A stretch of DNA of 64,000 nt from positions 2,170,001 to 2,234,000 of the forward strand of contig NC_052481.1 of assembly GCF_009730915.1 (NCBI RefSeq), given 5' to 3'. The first letter of the stretch is position 1. The number at the start of each line of letters is the position of its first letter. Below are positions 23,990 to 35,645 of this stretch, piece by piece. Made by a program: the position numbers and the translations under genes. Under the pieces are notes generated by a model. That model had not been told where the DNA came from. It was given only the letters and a program-made list of their open reading frames with translations, and searched no databases. This DNA is from Dioscorea cayenensis subsp. rotundata (Eukaryota; Streptophyta; Magnoliopsida; Dioscoreales; Dioscoreaceae).

Positions 23990-26300
23990 TGGACGGCTGT
24001 GAGTTATCCTAGTTGCCTCGGGATGTGAATTACCGTTGAATTGAAAAGTCCTTATTGGATAATAAGATATATACTTTTTAATTGAAAATGAAAGATTAAT
24101 AAACTTGAAAGCAAGTTTTATGTGGGACCAAGGAAAGCCATAAAAAATAGAGCCGTACATTAAAATAAAGGACTTCTATACTAAAAATTGTGGACCATAA
24201 CTCTTAAACTAGACTTTCATTAGAGTTTTTATGAGGTTTATTTGATATGATATTCATGAATTTCGTTTATATGTTATGAGATTTCGAATTTAAATATAAG
24301 ATAAAGACTAGTTTTATTTATGCCTTATAGTCATTTGACTTAAAAATTAACTTATTATTTGATGTTTGATATTTATATTTTATAAATTTTAGTTTAACCA
24401 CGGACAAACCTCTTAATCCTTAAACTTTATTTTTATTTGGTTCAATGGTCCAATCCAGTTTTGACTCTTAGCTAAAAACAATGGGAGATGTTTTTTTTAA
24501 TTATTTTGAATAATTAATAAAAAATTTAATTTAATTAATATTAATAAAATAAATATTCTTTAATTAATTTTTTGTTTTATAAAAATTGTGACGTATATAT
24601 TTTATTAGTTGTCAATAATTTATTTTAAAATTAATAGTTAAATATATTTATTTAAATAATTCATAATGGTTAATTGGACATAACTTTGTCAACCAAACAT
24701 CAAAAAATTTAGAGAAAATTTTCTGAGTTTATGAATGTATGCAAACTCTCCCAATTAGTCTGACTTTTTCTAAACTTCATGTCCTCATTTTTTAAATTTA
24801 AATTTTTATTATTTTATAAATTTTAAAATATCAATATACTATTAATTCACCGATGTTGGAGCTCACTCCCCCCTCGCGTGAGCTCTCCACACCTCTTGAT
24901 TACTTCTATCGAGCTCGACATTGATACTAGCGAGTGAGACTAGCGATAATTTTATAATTTTATATGAATTCAAATTTAAAATAAATTTAAAAATAAATTA
25001 TTTAGGAAAAAAAAAAAGTCAAGGATGAAAATTTTCAAATATTTTTTTATAGAATGGAAAGATTGAAAGGATTTGCGATTAGTTTTCTCAAAAATTTAAA
25101 ATATCTCTCATCTTTTGAGAAATTTAATTATTTTAACAATTACTTATAAATTTTTTTAAACAGTATTAATAAACATGTAATATAATTTTACCATTAAACA
25201 ATTTAATTAAAATATTAATAGTCAAAATCAACACAAATAAAAGTTACCTTTCAAAAGATTCTTTTTGACAGCACAACTACCCCAACTAACACTAGTTTTG
25301 CCAATGCATTTATGAGCCTATAAAAATGTATAATTTTATGCGCAAGGGGGTTTGGTTGGTGATAACACCCGTCCCTTTTTCAAATTTATTATTTAAATAT
25401 AATTTCAATTAATATTAATTTACTCAATGCTCAATACAATAATAATAATTAAACTAATCTTGCGCTTGTTTTAGTCATAATTAATTAATTAATTAATTAA
25501 TCTTTCTAAAAAATCTCTTCAACTCTACTCTTATCAAACACATTTAATACTTCAAAAATAAACATCTATTGTCAAAAGTCAAAACAAAAAAATTTACAAA
25601 CATACCTTCACTTGCAATCTAAAGTGTTACATTTTTAAAAAAATAAAATTAACTTTGTAGCTAAAATAAATTTAAAAAAATTATAATGAATCAAAATTAA
25701 TCATTAATGCCTTAATTGGACCAACTTCTCATTAAAATGATTGTAAATGGATTGAAGTGAGAAATATTCAAAATTCCAACCAAAACTTTATAGTTATAAT
25801 GACAGCTCAGGAAGACAATGACTTTCTCTTATTTTATTTCATAAATTTTCAAATAAAAACACATTCACAAAGATGTGAAACTATATGCATAAATTTTTTT
25901 AAGTTTTTGATTCATCCATTTTTGAAACTTCAAATTAATCTACATAAAAAATTAGGAACTTTTCAAATAAATCGATCTTATGTTAGAAAATTTTAAAATA
26001 AATAAATCTTTTTAGTTGTTCAAACACAAAGTCATTTACTTATACAACCAAAGTCTCTATCACTTATAATAATCCAGTTAATTATATATACATATATACG
26101 CATTTTATTTATAATTTATACAACATATTTTATAATTTATATTTTTAAAAAAAAATCAATATTTTATAATGGAGATTAGCCTTTTTCATAAATTCAAGCT
26201 ATTAACTATTAATAGTTGACTATTAATCTAATCCAATCACAAACTTAAAAATATGTATATGCATATATAATTAGATTAAAAAAAAAAAAAGATAAGATCC
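23990..26300. other. AT-rich intergenic DNA
   Basis: No gene is recognised. A short GC-rich island at 24853-24955 (GAGCTCACTCCCCCCTCGCG) stands out and may be a transposon relic. (TTAA)n occurs near 25478-25500. Confidence 0.4.
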
Positions 26301-26301
26301 A

Positions 26302-26547
26302 TTGACCATGCTCCATTTTTCCAATTACAGATAATTACACACCACACACTAAACTTGCACCTTCACCCAACCCAAACCAAGGAAAAGTCAACCATACCAC
26401 GTGGCAATCTCCCATTGGATAATCCTCCCCGACATGGAACTAGCACTGACCAAATCCAAAGTCAACCGCTCCTCCAATCTAACCCAACTCCAAATCTCAG
26501 CCGTTGGATCTAAGATTCAAAAGTCAAACTCCAGTAGTAGTGGTCAA
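26302..26547. promoter_or_regulatory. W-box cluster and G-box in the PUB promoter
   Basis: Five W-box cores, TTGACC or its complement [A/G]GTCAA, occur at 26302-26307, 26386-26391, 26460-26465, 26522-26527 and 26542-26547. A perfect G-box, CCACGTGG, is at 26397-26404. WRKY factors bind W-boxes in immune-responsive promoters; PUB22/23 in Arabidopsis are rapidly induced by immune elicitors and stress. A TTCATC repeat at about 26706-26730 lies in the probable 5' UTR. Confidence 0.6.
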
Positions 26548-26735
26548 AAGCACCTCTCACTCACCATAATTTCATTCACAAACACCTTGTGATCCTCAAA
26601 TGTCCTTCAATCAAATAAATACTCAATTAAAACCAAACCAAAACCTCTTCACATGAAATCAATCCATTTGACTATCTAAACAAACACCCTCTCAACAACT
26701 CCATCTTCTTCATCTTCATCTTCATCTTCTTTTCT

Positions 26736-27974
26736 TTGACAATAATGGATGCCATTGACATACCTCCATACTTCATATGTCCAATATCTCTACAAATCAT
26801 GGAAGATCCAGTGACAATCTCCTCCGGCATCTCCTACGAAAGACGAAGCATCGACAAATGGTTATCGACTTACAACCACAACACTTGTCCTGTCACCAAA
26901 CAATTACTTTTCGACCGCAGCCTCATTCCAAACACAACTCTTCTCCGGCTCATTCAATCTTGGACCGCCAAGGTAAAAAGATCAAAAGGTCATATGCTCG
27001 ATGCATCACCATCGAAAACAAGCTTCGATGTGTCAAAACTGTATGAAGAGCTTAGCGAAGCGATCGAGCCTGATCTCCAACTCAAGTGCTTGAAAAAAAT
27101 CAAGAGCTTGATCCAAGAAGACGATGAAAATGATGATCGGAAACTAATGATGGAGAAAACCGGATTAGCTCCCCTTGTTACATCTCTAATGATGAAAGCA
27201 AGCTCTCTTCAACAAATTGGATATAGTTTACAAGTGATTTCTGAAGCTGCAATTGTGTTACAACTTCTGAATCCATCTCAAGAGACATTGAGAAAAATCA
27301 CAGCATACAAAAAAGGTAAGATTCTCATGCCTTTATCACTCATACTACAAAGAGGAACACATCAAGCAAGAATCCACACAGCTCTACTACTAAAATCAAT
27401 ATTCAAGTCGGTCACCGAAGATTGCAAATGCGACATACCGACGATAATGTTTGAGAGTTTGATGGAGATATTGAAAGATCAGAACTCAAGCAAAGTGATG
27501 ACCATGGCTTTGTTATCGGTGCTTATGCATGTGACTCTATTTGGTGATAATTTAAGCAAGGTGATCGAAGCCGGGATGATATCTGTGTTGATAGAGTTGT
27601 TGGTGGAGGAGAAAGAGGACCGGAGAAAGTGTGAGGCGATGTTGTATGTGATCGAGGCAGCGTGTAAGAAGGCCGAAGGGAGGGCGGTGGTGCTCGGACA
27701 CCCGGCGGGGGTTGCAGCAGTGGCCGGAAAAATACTTAGAGTTTCTCAAGGTGTGACTAGAAGATCAGTGAAAATATTGTTGTTGCTTTGTAAGTATTGT
27801 GGTGGTGGAGGAGTTGTGGAGGAAATGATGGAAGTAGGGGCAGTGGCAAAGGTTTGCATGGTTGTCCAAGTGGAAGGGAATAGGAGTACAAGAGAAAAAG
27901 CTAAGGAAATATTAGGGTTGCATCTTAAGACATGGAATAAGTTCCCTTGTTTTCCTTTGAATTGCATGGCATGA
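26736..27974 (+). CDS. U-box E3 ubiquitin ligase with ARM repeats (PUB22/23-like), intact copy
   Basis: Plant U-box/ARM ligases transfer ubiquitin to target proteins; PUB22, 23 and 24 dampen pattern-triggered immunity and drought responses. The single-exon frame encodes 412 aa, close to the roughly 430 of PUB22/23. The U-box covers about residues 9-85: PPYFICPISLQIMEDPV, SYERRSIDKWL, NTCPVTKQLL and LIPNTTLLRLIQSW. Armadillo-like helices fill about 125-400, for example GLAPLVTSLM and AGMISVLIELLVEEKEDRRKCEAMLYVIE. There are no signal or membrane segments, so it should be cytosolic. MTIMDAIDIPPYF has an alternative in-frame start at the second Met (26745), which would match the family better. 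W-boxes crowd the promoter. The 3' two thirds of the gene and its flank are repeated, broken, in copy B. Very secure family call. Confidence 0.95.
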   Translation: MTIMDAIDIPPYFICPISLQIMEDPVTISSGISYERRSIDKWLSTYNHNTCPVTKQLLFDRSLIPNTTLLRLIQSWTAKVKRSKGHMLDASPSKTSFDVSKLYEELSEAIEPDLQLKCLKKIKSLIQEDDENDDRKLMMEKTGLAPLVTSLMMKASSLQQIGYSLQVISEAAIVLQLLNPSQETLRKITAYKKGKILMPLSLILQRGTHQARIHTALLLKSIFKSVTEDCKCDIPTIMFESLMEILKDQNSSKVMTMALLSVLMHVTLFGDNLSKVIEAGMISVLIELLVEEKEDRRKCEAMLYVIEAACKKAEGRAVVLGHPAGVAAVAGKILRVSQGVTRRSVKILLLLCKYCGGGGVVEEMMEVGAVAKVCMVVQVEGNRSTREKAKEILGLHLKTWNKFPCFPLNCMA

Positions 27975-28399
27975 ATTGAGTATAGGTTGTGTTATTCTTT
28001 GGTGATTCTTTTGATTTGTGAATTTAGAAGTGTATATTTGCTTGTGTGTTTTGCTTGTATTTTTTAAATATCAGATGAAATATAGCTCTGTAAAATTTGG
28101 CAATCATTTGTTTAATAGTATGTTTGGGATATAGGTTACATATATAACAAGTTGTATTTTTATTTTGTGAAATAGATGAAAATAATATATGGTTCTTCTT
28201 CTTTTATACTGTCTGTAAATTTTTTAATGATTTTAATTTAGTTAAGAGTTTTATTATATCAATAAATCTATTTAATTAGATGAAAATTGAATTTAATTTA
28301 TAAGTTTTTTAATTTATAAAAATGAACAAACATCTGGTTCATTAGAAATAAAAACCGGTTATATAAAACTAGAGTGAATACAATTAAAAGCATACAACT

Positions 28400-28462
<63 letters not shown>

Positions 28463-30095
28463 GGACCATCCAATGACTACGAGCTATTCATAAACAATAT
28501 TAAACAGTATGACACAATGATATATAGTAATCACAGATAATAAATTTACACAATATTCATATAAATAATATATAGTTGTTGGATCATTATCCATCATCTG
28601 TAAATAAACATCTCTAATGAACTGTCATATATGTATGCATGCAAATGACTTAAAATAATAATAATAATAATATTCAAGAATGGTTACTAATATTTATAAT
28701 TAATTATTTTTATGTTAACAACTGGTCTAGCATGATATAGCTTTTGATTAGTCATAAATTTGTCATAATTTTATCCTAATGCATCATCTTGTCTACGTTT
28801 ACTTCATTAAATGTCGAGAAAAATATCTAGATATAATTTAATATGCAATCTAATTAAATTATTTGACTATATGTGCCCATTGGTTTTATTTTATTCTAGT
28901 GTGTGTATAATGTGTGAGATTAGAAAAATTCATGAATGATTAGTGTTTTTTTCAATTATTTTCCAACAAAATCACAGGAATAAATCATATCACAAGTTAT
29001 TCTACATTATCTATTTATATATATTTTTTAAATAAAAATAGATAAATTATAATTATATTCAAAATAAAACAAATCTTTATTTTTGCAAAATATTCATATT
29101 TAACCATATTGTTATTTAAATATAATCTCTATATTTTGTTACTATATATATATATATATATATTTATAATACGGACAAATCACTCTCCATGCTGAAAAAA
29201 ACTCAATCATTTTTTAATTCAATCATTCCCATAAAAATTAATTTTGAATTTGTTTCCGTTATAAAATGGTAGTATTATTTTCTTATAATTATATTTTTTT
29301 ATTCTCATTAACTTTTGAACATAATTTTTATTCCCATTATTATAGTTGACAAAATTTTTTTTTTAAAGCATCACCATGACACCATCCACTTACCTTTTGC
29401 CCTTCACTTCCACAGTTCCACCCACTTCCAGCTCCCTGCAATTGACTTCCCAACCCACTTCCCCTCAGGGAACTCCAGCTTATTCATCAATTATATTATG
29501 TTTATATATATATATATATATATATCACTTTCTATTATGACTTCCAATTTTCAGATCCAAATCATCATGAAAATTGACATCCCTTGGAAAAAGGCTAGCT
29601 CTTGTGCCTTTTTTTTCCTCATAGTTTCACAACTTTTGTTTTCCAAATGAAAAATCATTATGAACTTCTGCAGAATAAGAATAACTAATTAGCGAAGACA
29701 AGAATTCTCCAAATGTCATTCTCATTATTATGATATATATATATAAATATATTATATAATGGAAATAAAATTTTTAACTTCTTTTATATATGATTCAATA
29801 TCTATTTTACCTAATATCCAAATCACCCTTACGATTGCAATGGAATAGTTAGTATTTTATTATCTTAATTTATTAATAAATTTTTTTTAAAAAAAATTAA
29901 AATAAATTAAAATTTTAAAAAAATAATGAAATCTAATATATAAAGAGAAAGGATACAAAGAAACCCTATATAAGAGAAAAAACATATAACTTACCAATAA
30001 AGAGAAAGGATATAGTAAAACCCTATATGAGGGAAAAAAAAAGTAAAAGAGCCAAAAAAAAAAATTAATTTTTATCCTATCATACAAGTTTTTAT
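27975..30095. other. PUB 3' flank, non-coding, duplicated in copy B
   Basis: AT-rich DNA with a long AAT tract (28402-28462) and AT tracts near 29144 and 29505. No gene is seen. Similarity to copy B (47464-47930, 50511-50842 and 55363-56631) is continuous except for insertions. Confidence 0.8.
28402..28462. repeat. (AAT)n microsatellite, about 20 units
   Basis: The orthologous tract in copy B is the insertion point of the 2.6 kb element at 47931-50510. Confidence 0.95.
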
Positions 30096-30149
30096 GGGCT
30101 TCATATTTTTTACCCGGCCTTTAATTAGGATTGATTGGTTAAAAATTAA

Positions 30150-31418
30150 ACTTACACCTATATGCAATTACTACCAAGTAGGTCGGTCAAACCTGTACCT
30201 ATCAGTAATTAGCACAAAGTAGATCGGTCAAATCTGCACCGGTCAGTAATTAACACAAAGTAGGTTAGCCAAAGTTGCACCGGTAATTAATTAGTACAAA
30301 ATAGGATAGTCAAACCTGCAACGGTAAGTACTTAGTACAAAGTAGAACGGTCAAACCTGTAGCCGTCGGTAATTAGCACAAAGTAGGTCGGTCAAACCTA
30401 CACTAGTTAGTAATTACCACAAAGTAAGTCTGTCAAACTTGCACCGGTCGGTAATTACCATAAAGTAGGATAATGAAACCTGCACCGATCAGTACTTTAC
30501 ACAAAGTTGGTCGATCAAACCTGCATTAGTCAGTAATTAGTACAAAATAGGTTTGTCAAACTTGCACCGGTCAGTAATTGGTACAAAGCAGGTTTGGTCA
30601 AACTTGCATCGGTAATTTATTATGATAAAGTAAGACGGTCAAACTTGCACCGGTCAGTAATTAGCACAAAGTACGTCATTCAAACCTGCACCGGCCATTA
30701 ATTAATTCAAAGTAGGTTGGTCAAACCTGCACCAATCAATAATTAGCACAAAGTAGGACAGTCAAACTTACACCTATTAGTAATTAGTACAAAGTAGGTT
30801 CGTCAAACTCGACTGCGGTCAGGGTAATTAACACAAAAATAAGGCGGTCCAAACCTCATGCTGGTCGAGTACTTAGCACAAAGTAGGTCGGTCAAACCTG
30901 CACCGTTCAGTAATTAGCACAAAGTAGGACGGTGAAACCTGCACCGGTCAGTACTTAGCACAAAGTAAGTTAGTCAAACCTGCACCGGTCAGTAATTAGT
31001 ATAAAGTAGATTGGTCAAACCTCTACCGGTTAGTAATTAGGACAAGTCAAACTTGCATCGGTAAGTACTTAGGAAAAAGTAGGACGATCAAACCTACACC
31101 AGTCAGTAATTAGCACAAAGTATGTCAGTCAAAGCTGCACCGGTCAGTGATTAGGATAAGTCAAACTTGCATCAGTGACAGTAAGTAATTAGGACAAAGT
31201 AGGATAGTCAAATCTGCACCGGTCAGTAATTAGCACAAAGTAGGTTGGTCAAAGCTACACCGATCAGTGATTAGCATAAAGTACGCCGGTTAAACCTACA
31301 CCACTCAGTGATTAGCACAAAGTAGGACTGTAAAACATACACCGGTCAGTACTTAGCATAAAGTAGGTCGGTTAAACCTGCATCAGTCAGTAATTAGGAC
31401 GGTTAAACCTGCAATGAT
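30150..31418. repeat. 41 bp minisatellite, about 31 units, rich in W-box cores
   Basis: Units start AGGTCGGTCAAACCTGCACC and end AATTAGCACAAAGT. Most are exactly 41 bp; a few lack about 5 bp or have small insertions. By eye, about 20 of 31 units keep GTCAAA and about 17 keep [A/G]GTCAA, the complement of the W-box TTGACY. Many keep the palindrome ACCGGT. The array ends about 30 bases before the TATA box (31449-31455) of the transposase gene. Confidence 0.95.
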
Positions 31419-31517
31419 CATAAATAAATTTTTCAAAATTCGAGCACTTTATATAAACCAACATTAGTAGCCCATTTTCACTCTTGCACACTATTTACTC
31501 TCTTTCAACTCACTCAC

Positions 31518-33631
31518 ATGTACTTCTTCTTCTTGTCTTCAGCAATGGCAGAGACTTCACTTGTATTGGTTTACTACAATAGTTCAATCACTGTTAGTGA
31601 AGACACAATTATATTTTCGTCGGAGAATCAATCATATTTTTATGTTGAAGACGACATCTCTTATGAAAATTTAAAGAGATCTATTGAAGAAAGCATTGAG
31701 ATTGCTGACAACCAAGGAGTTTCACGTATCAAATATTGACTCCCAATTTCTTCAGGATCGGGTAAGATTTGCTATCGGTCATTCAAATTGCGTAATGATC
31801 TAGATGTTCGGATGATGTTCGACTGCACAAAATAAATCCAGATATTGCCATTATTGAATTGTATGTGGAGTTTAGCGCTACAACTTTCTAAGGTGCTCCT
31901 TCCCAACAACAAATCGCCTCAGATGACTAAGTTCAACGGAATATGGGATGGGAGAGGATTTTATCACCATACCAAGTTAATGAACTTGAAAGGCTCTCTA
32001 TGGAGTGGAGGGCACAAGATGATCCACTATACAATATTGATTTTACTAATTCACAACATCTACAAGGCGGAACAAGTTTTTTTCATTATACTCGTAAAAC
32101 CGAATTCAGTCGATATGGGCAATCTAGTGGAGACGATGAGGATGACGATAGTGACAGCTTTGGGGAGGACACTGAAGCAAGTGTTGATGACATTCAGTTA
32201 GATGAATGCAATCTTGAAGACATTCCAATGCCCAACCATAATTTCATGATGGCACCAATGGAGCCTCCAGCACATATGCGGACCCTTAATTTGGAAGTAA
32301 TATCTTCACAAGAATTCCGGGAGTACCTTTTATTGTATGCTGACACATTAAGCGGAGCAACGACAAATGGAGATCTGCATGTACGCATGAGGTTTCGAAC
32401 CAAAGATGATGTTGTGACCGCAATTAAGCATTACTGCTTACTTAAATCTGTCAAATACAAAGTTATCGAGTTTGATCCGACTCGATATTCCGGTAAATGC
32501 AAGTCATATGGCGATGAATGCAATTGGAGGGTTCACGCATCCTATAGTAAGCGAAGACAGCTTTGGGAAATTACAAAGTGCACTGGGCCTCACAAGTGTG
32601 TATTAACAATAATCTCACAGTATCATTTGAAGCTGGATTTAAACATGATTTGTCGCCAAATACAAGTACTAGTCCAACAGCAGCAAACATCAATGTATCT
32701 ATTTTAATAGCAAAGATCAAGAATCGATACGGATACATACCGACATATAGGAAAGTATGGACGGCTAAGCAAAAAGCGGTTGAAGTAGCATTTGGCAATT
32801 GGGAGGAGTCCTATAATGAATTACCAAGATGGCTATCAACGTTGCAACAGTTTGTTTCTGGGACAATAGTTGATCTTGAGAGCCAGCCTACATACGATAG
32901 ACCTTACCTGGTATGTGATACTCGAATGTTTCATAGAGTTTTCTGGAGCTTCTCTGCGTGCGTAGAGGCTTTCAAATATTGCAAACCAGTAGTCCAGATA
33001 GATGGCACCCATATTTATGGCAAATACAAAGGCACTCTATTGTTGGTGATCGCACAAGACGGTAATAAAAATATCCTGCCGATTGGTTTTGCCATCGTGG
33101 AAGGAGAGACGTTGGGTGCATGGACTTTCTTCTTGCGCAACTTACGTTCGGGTGTAACACCACAACATAGAATATACTTCATATCTGATCGCCATGAATC
33201 TATCAAATCAGCTTTTAGATTACTTGGCCATCAGATGAGTGCTCCCCATGCGTACCATGTTTACTACATCAGACATATCTCGACCAATTTCATGCGTCGT
33301 TTCAGAAACAAAGAAATGCAACAGATAGTTGTTAATATTGGCAAGTTACAAGATTAATTTTTTTTTAATCTAACTCTTACATTGTTGTTAATTATTGAAG
33401 TTATCTTAACTTTTTAAGTTCATTGTTGTAGGTTATTCGAAAACCAGTCAAGATTTTAACTGCTAGTATTGTTTACTACGGGACAACGATGCATAGGCGA
33501 CAAGATGGTTGGATAACATACTACGGGAGAAGTGGGCTCAAGCGTTTGATAAAGAAGGGAGAAGGTATGGTCACATGACAATCAACCTCACAGAATGTGT
33601 TAATTCAGTGTTTAAGGGAACAAGAAACTAG
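31518..33631 (+). pseudogene. mudrA-type MULE transposase, decayed
   Basis: MULE transposases cut and paste DNA through a DDE catalytic core. The N-terminal part (31518-31739) starts at the first ATG; the in-frame ATG at 31548 (MAETSLVLVYYNSS) suits the family better. It is followed by in-frame stops at 31737 and near 31832. The next frame (31943 on) has an acidic linker and the MuDR DNA-binding segment (LHVRMRFRTKDDVVTAIKHY ... CNWRVHAS). A frameshift near 32600 leads to the core at 32650-33357: VQIDGTHIYGKYKGTLL with the first Asp, GFAIVEGET, and ISDRHESIKSA with the second Asp. The expected HAYCxRH reads HAYHVYYIRH. After an apparent intron or insertion, a relic at about 33500-33631 (RRYGHMTINLTECVNSVFKGTRN) marks the C-terminal zone. 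Several lesions make activity unlikely. A TATA box lies at 31449. Confidence 0.9.
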
Positions 33632-33639
33632 AGGAAAGG

Positions 33640-34335
33640 ATATGATAGCACGGGTTCGAGGGGATATACTTGAAATCCTGTACCATGCCCATGATTGAAG
33701 TAATATCAGAGATCCACTGATATTTTTCATATCCTTGTTGGATGCACGGCATAAAGACCTGTACAGGATTGTTAGACATGCTGAACGCCAACTGTATCTT
33801 TCTGCTTCTGTAAAATTCCTCATAAGTGGTAACCACTTCAGATGAACCCTGTTCTGAGACATAACCGGCATGAGGGCACAATCGATAAGCCTTAGGATAT
33901 AGGTACGTGTGTAACATTCTATCTTTCGTTGACCTACATCGTATGATAACATGCCAAATGTTTCCTCAAGCCACGTTAGAGTTATACTCTGACCTTTCCT
34001 TTTATCCGCCGGTGGGACCACTCCGAACAACTCTGTACAGACAACACTTCCTAAGCCGGAAGTCTGCCCTATGACTTTATGGCTGTTAATAGGTAAGCCC
34101 AGTAATAGGCTAATAGCACCACATCTTCCAACGTGAATGTTGTCTCACCACATGTAAGGTGGAATGTGTGTGTTTTAGGCCGCCATCTCTCCACTAATGC
34201 GCTCACAAGAGCAGCATCAATTCGGAAATTAAGAATTTGAGCCGCATGATAAAACCCGACTTTTCTTAAAAGGCCTATGATTTTTGGAGAAGGCTCTACT
34301 ATAAACACATGTCTACACCTAAGAACCCGATTAGG
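33640..34335 (-). pseudogene. Plant mobile domain (PMD/MAIN-like) gene fragment
   Basis: PMD proteins (MAIN and MAIL1 in Arabidopsis) act in silencing and genome stability, and many copies travel inside transposons. On the minus strand a likely acceptor (TTTTACAG just above 34335) leads into PNRVLRCRHVFIVEPSPKIIGLLRKVGFYHAAQI, then LVSALVERWRPKTHTFHL, CGETTFTLEDVVLLAYY: the canonical start of the domain. After a break near 34060, the frame continues as ELFGVVPPADKRKGQS, WLEETF, YTRTYILRLI, RVHLKWLPLM and SLCRASNKD, ending with ILLQSWAWYRI. At least one frameshift or stop separates the two parts, and upstream exons are not found. It converges on the transposase pseudogene. Confidence 0.85.
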
Positions 34336-34599
34336 CTGTAAAAAGTTATAAATTAATCAATTTCATATTAAATGGAAAAATAAAATAGGTTGACTTGAAA
34401 AAATTTAAGACATAAAAAAATCATAAATCCGAACATATGCGATCGAAAAATTAAATATGATTGAAGACTAAATCATAAACATTGGTGTGTTATTTATATA
34501 ATACATCATCTATCTAACCTAATAAATACGATTAATAATTATGAAATAATACAATTATTAACATTAACTAATGACTTAATACAATTTTTAATAAATAAT

Positions 34600-35253
34600 T
34601 AACCTAATAATATAAACATGCTTTGGCCATAATATAACAATTATTAATATAATAACTAATTATGACATAATACAATTATTCATAAAAACTAATATCATAA
34701 TACAATTATCAATAAAAATTAACCTAAAAATATATAGGGTTATCTAAGTAAACATGTTTGGGGAGCTACTAAGAAAATTATTAATACAATTAATAATTAT
34801 GGCATAATACAATTATTAATATAAAGTAACGACTTAATACAATTATTAATAAAAAATAACCTAATAATATATTAGGTTATCTAAATAAACATGCTTCAAG
34901 GTTAATATAATAATTATTAATACAATAATTAATTATGGCATAATAAAATTATTCATAAAACCTAATGACATAATACAATTATTAATAATAAAAAATTACC
35001 CTAAAAATATAGTGGGTTATCTAATTAAATATGATTGGGGCACTAATAAGATAATTTAATACAATTAATAATTATGATATAAAACAATTATTAATATAAA
35101 ATAATGACTTAATACAATTATTAATAAAAAAATAACCAAATAATATACTAGGTTATCTAAATAAACATGCTTCGAGGTTAATATAACAATTATTAATACA
35201 ATAATTAATTATGGCATAATAAAATTATTCATAAAACCTAATGACATAATACA

Positions 35254-35298
<45 letters not shown>

Positions 35299-35645
35299 TA
35301 CCTAAAAATATAGTGGGTTATCTAATTAAACATGATTGGGGCGCTAATAAGATAATTATTAATACGATTATTAATATAAAATAATGACTTAATACAATTA
35401 TTAATAAAAAAATAATCAAATAACAATTAGTAATACAATAATTAATTATGACATAATAAAATTATTCATAAAACCTAATGACATAATACATTTTTTTACC
35501 TAAAAATAATTTTGGTTAATTTAATTAAACATTCTTGGGGCGCTAATAAGATAATTATTAATATGATTAATAATTATACATAATAAAATTATTATGTGAA
35601 ACTAATATCTTAATATAATTATTAATAAATAATTAATTTAAAGGT
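34600..35645. repeat. AT-rich tandem repeat with two alternating monomers
   Basis: The landmark GGTTATCTAA recurs at about 34739, 34884, 35014, 35151 and 35317 (degenerate at 35513). It is followed alternately by AACATGCTTC(A/G)AGG and by ATG(A/T)TTGGGG(C/A)GCTA-type sequence ending in ACTAATAAG, so the higher-order period is roughly 275-300 bp. TAATACAATTATTAAT motifs fill the units. An AAT tract sits at about 35257-35298. Confidence 0.85.

Larger units (their letters stand above)
30150..35645. mobile_element. Mutator-like (MULE) region with transposase and plant-mobile-domain pseudogenes
   Basis: The block holds, in order, a 41 bp minisatellite, a plus-strand mudrA-type transposase pseudogene, a convergent minus-strand plant mobile domain pseudogene, and an AT-rich tandem repeat. 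It falls within the stretch (about 30096-36840) missing from copy B, so it entered copy A as one or more insertions or was deleted from B. I could not find matching terminal inverted repeats or a 9 bp target duplication, so the limits given are those of recognisable content. Association of plant-mobile-domain genes with MULEs is established. Confidence 0.7.

Noticed and set aside
30150-31418. CRISPR-like regular repeat array
   Set aside because: The 41 bp units are contiguous with no unique spacers, degenerate, and in a plant nuclear context; it is a minisatellite.
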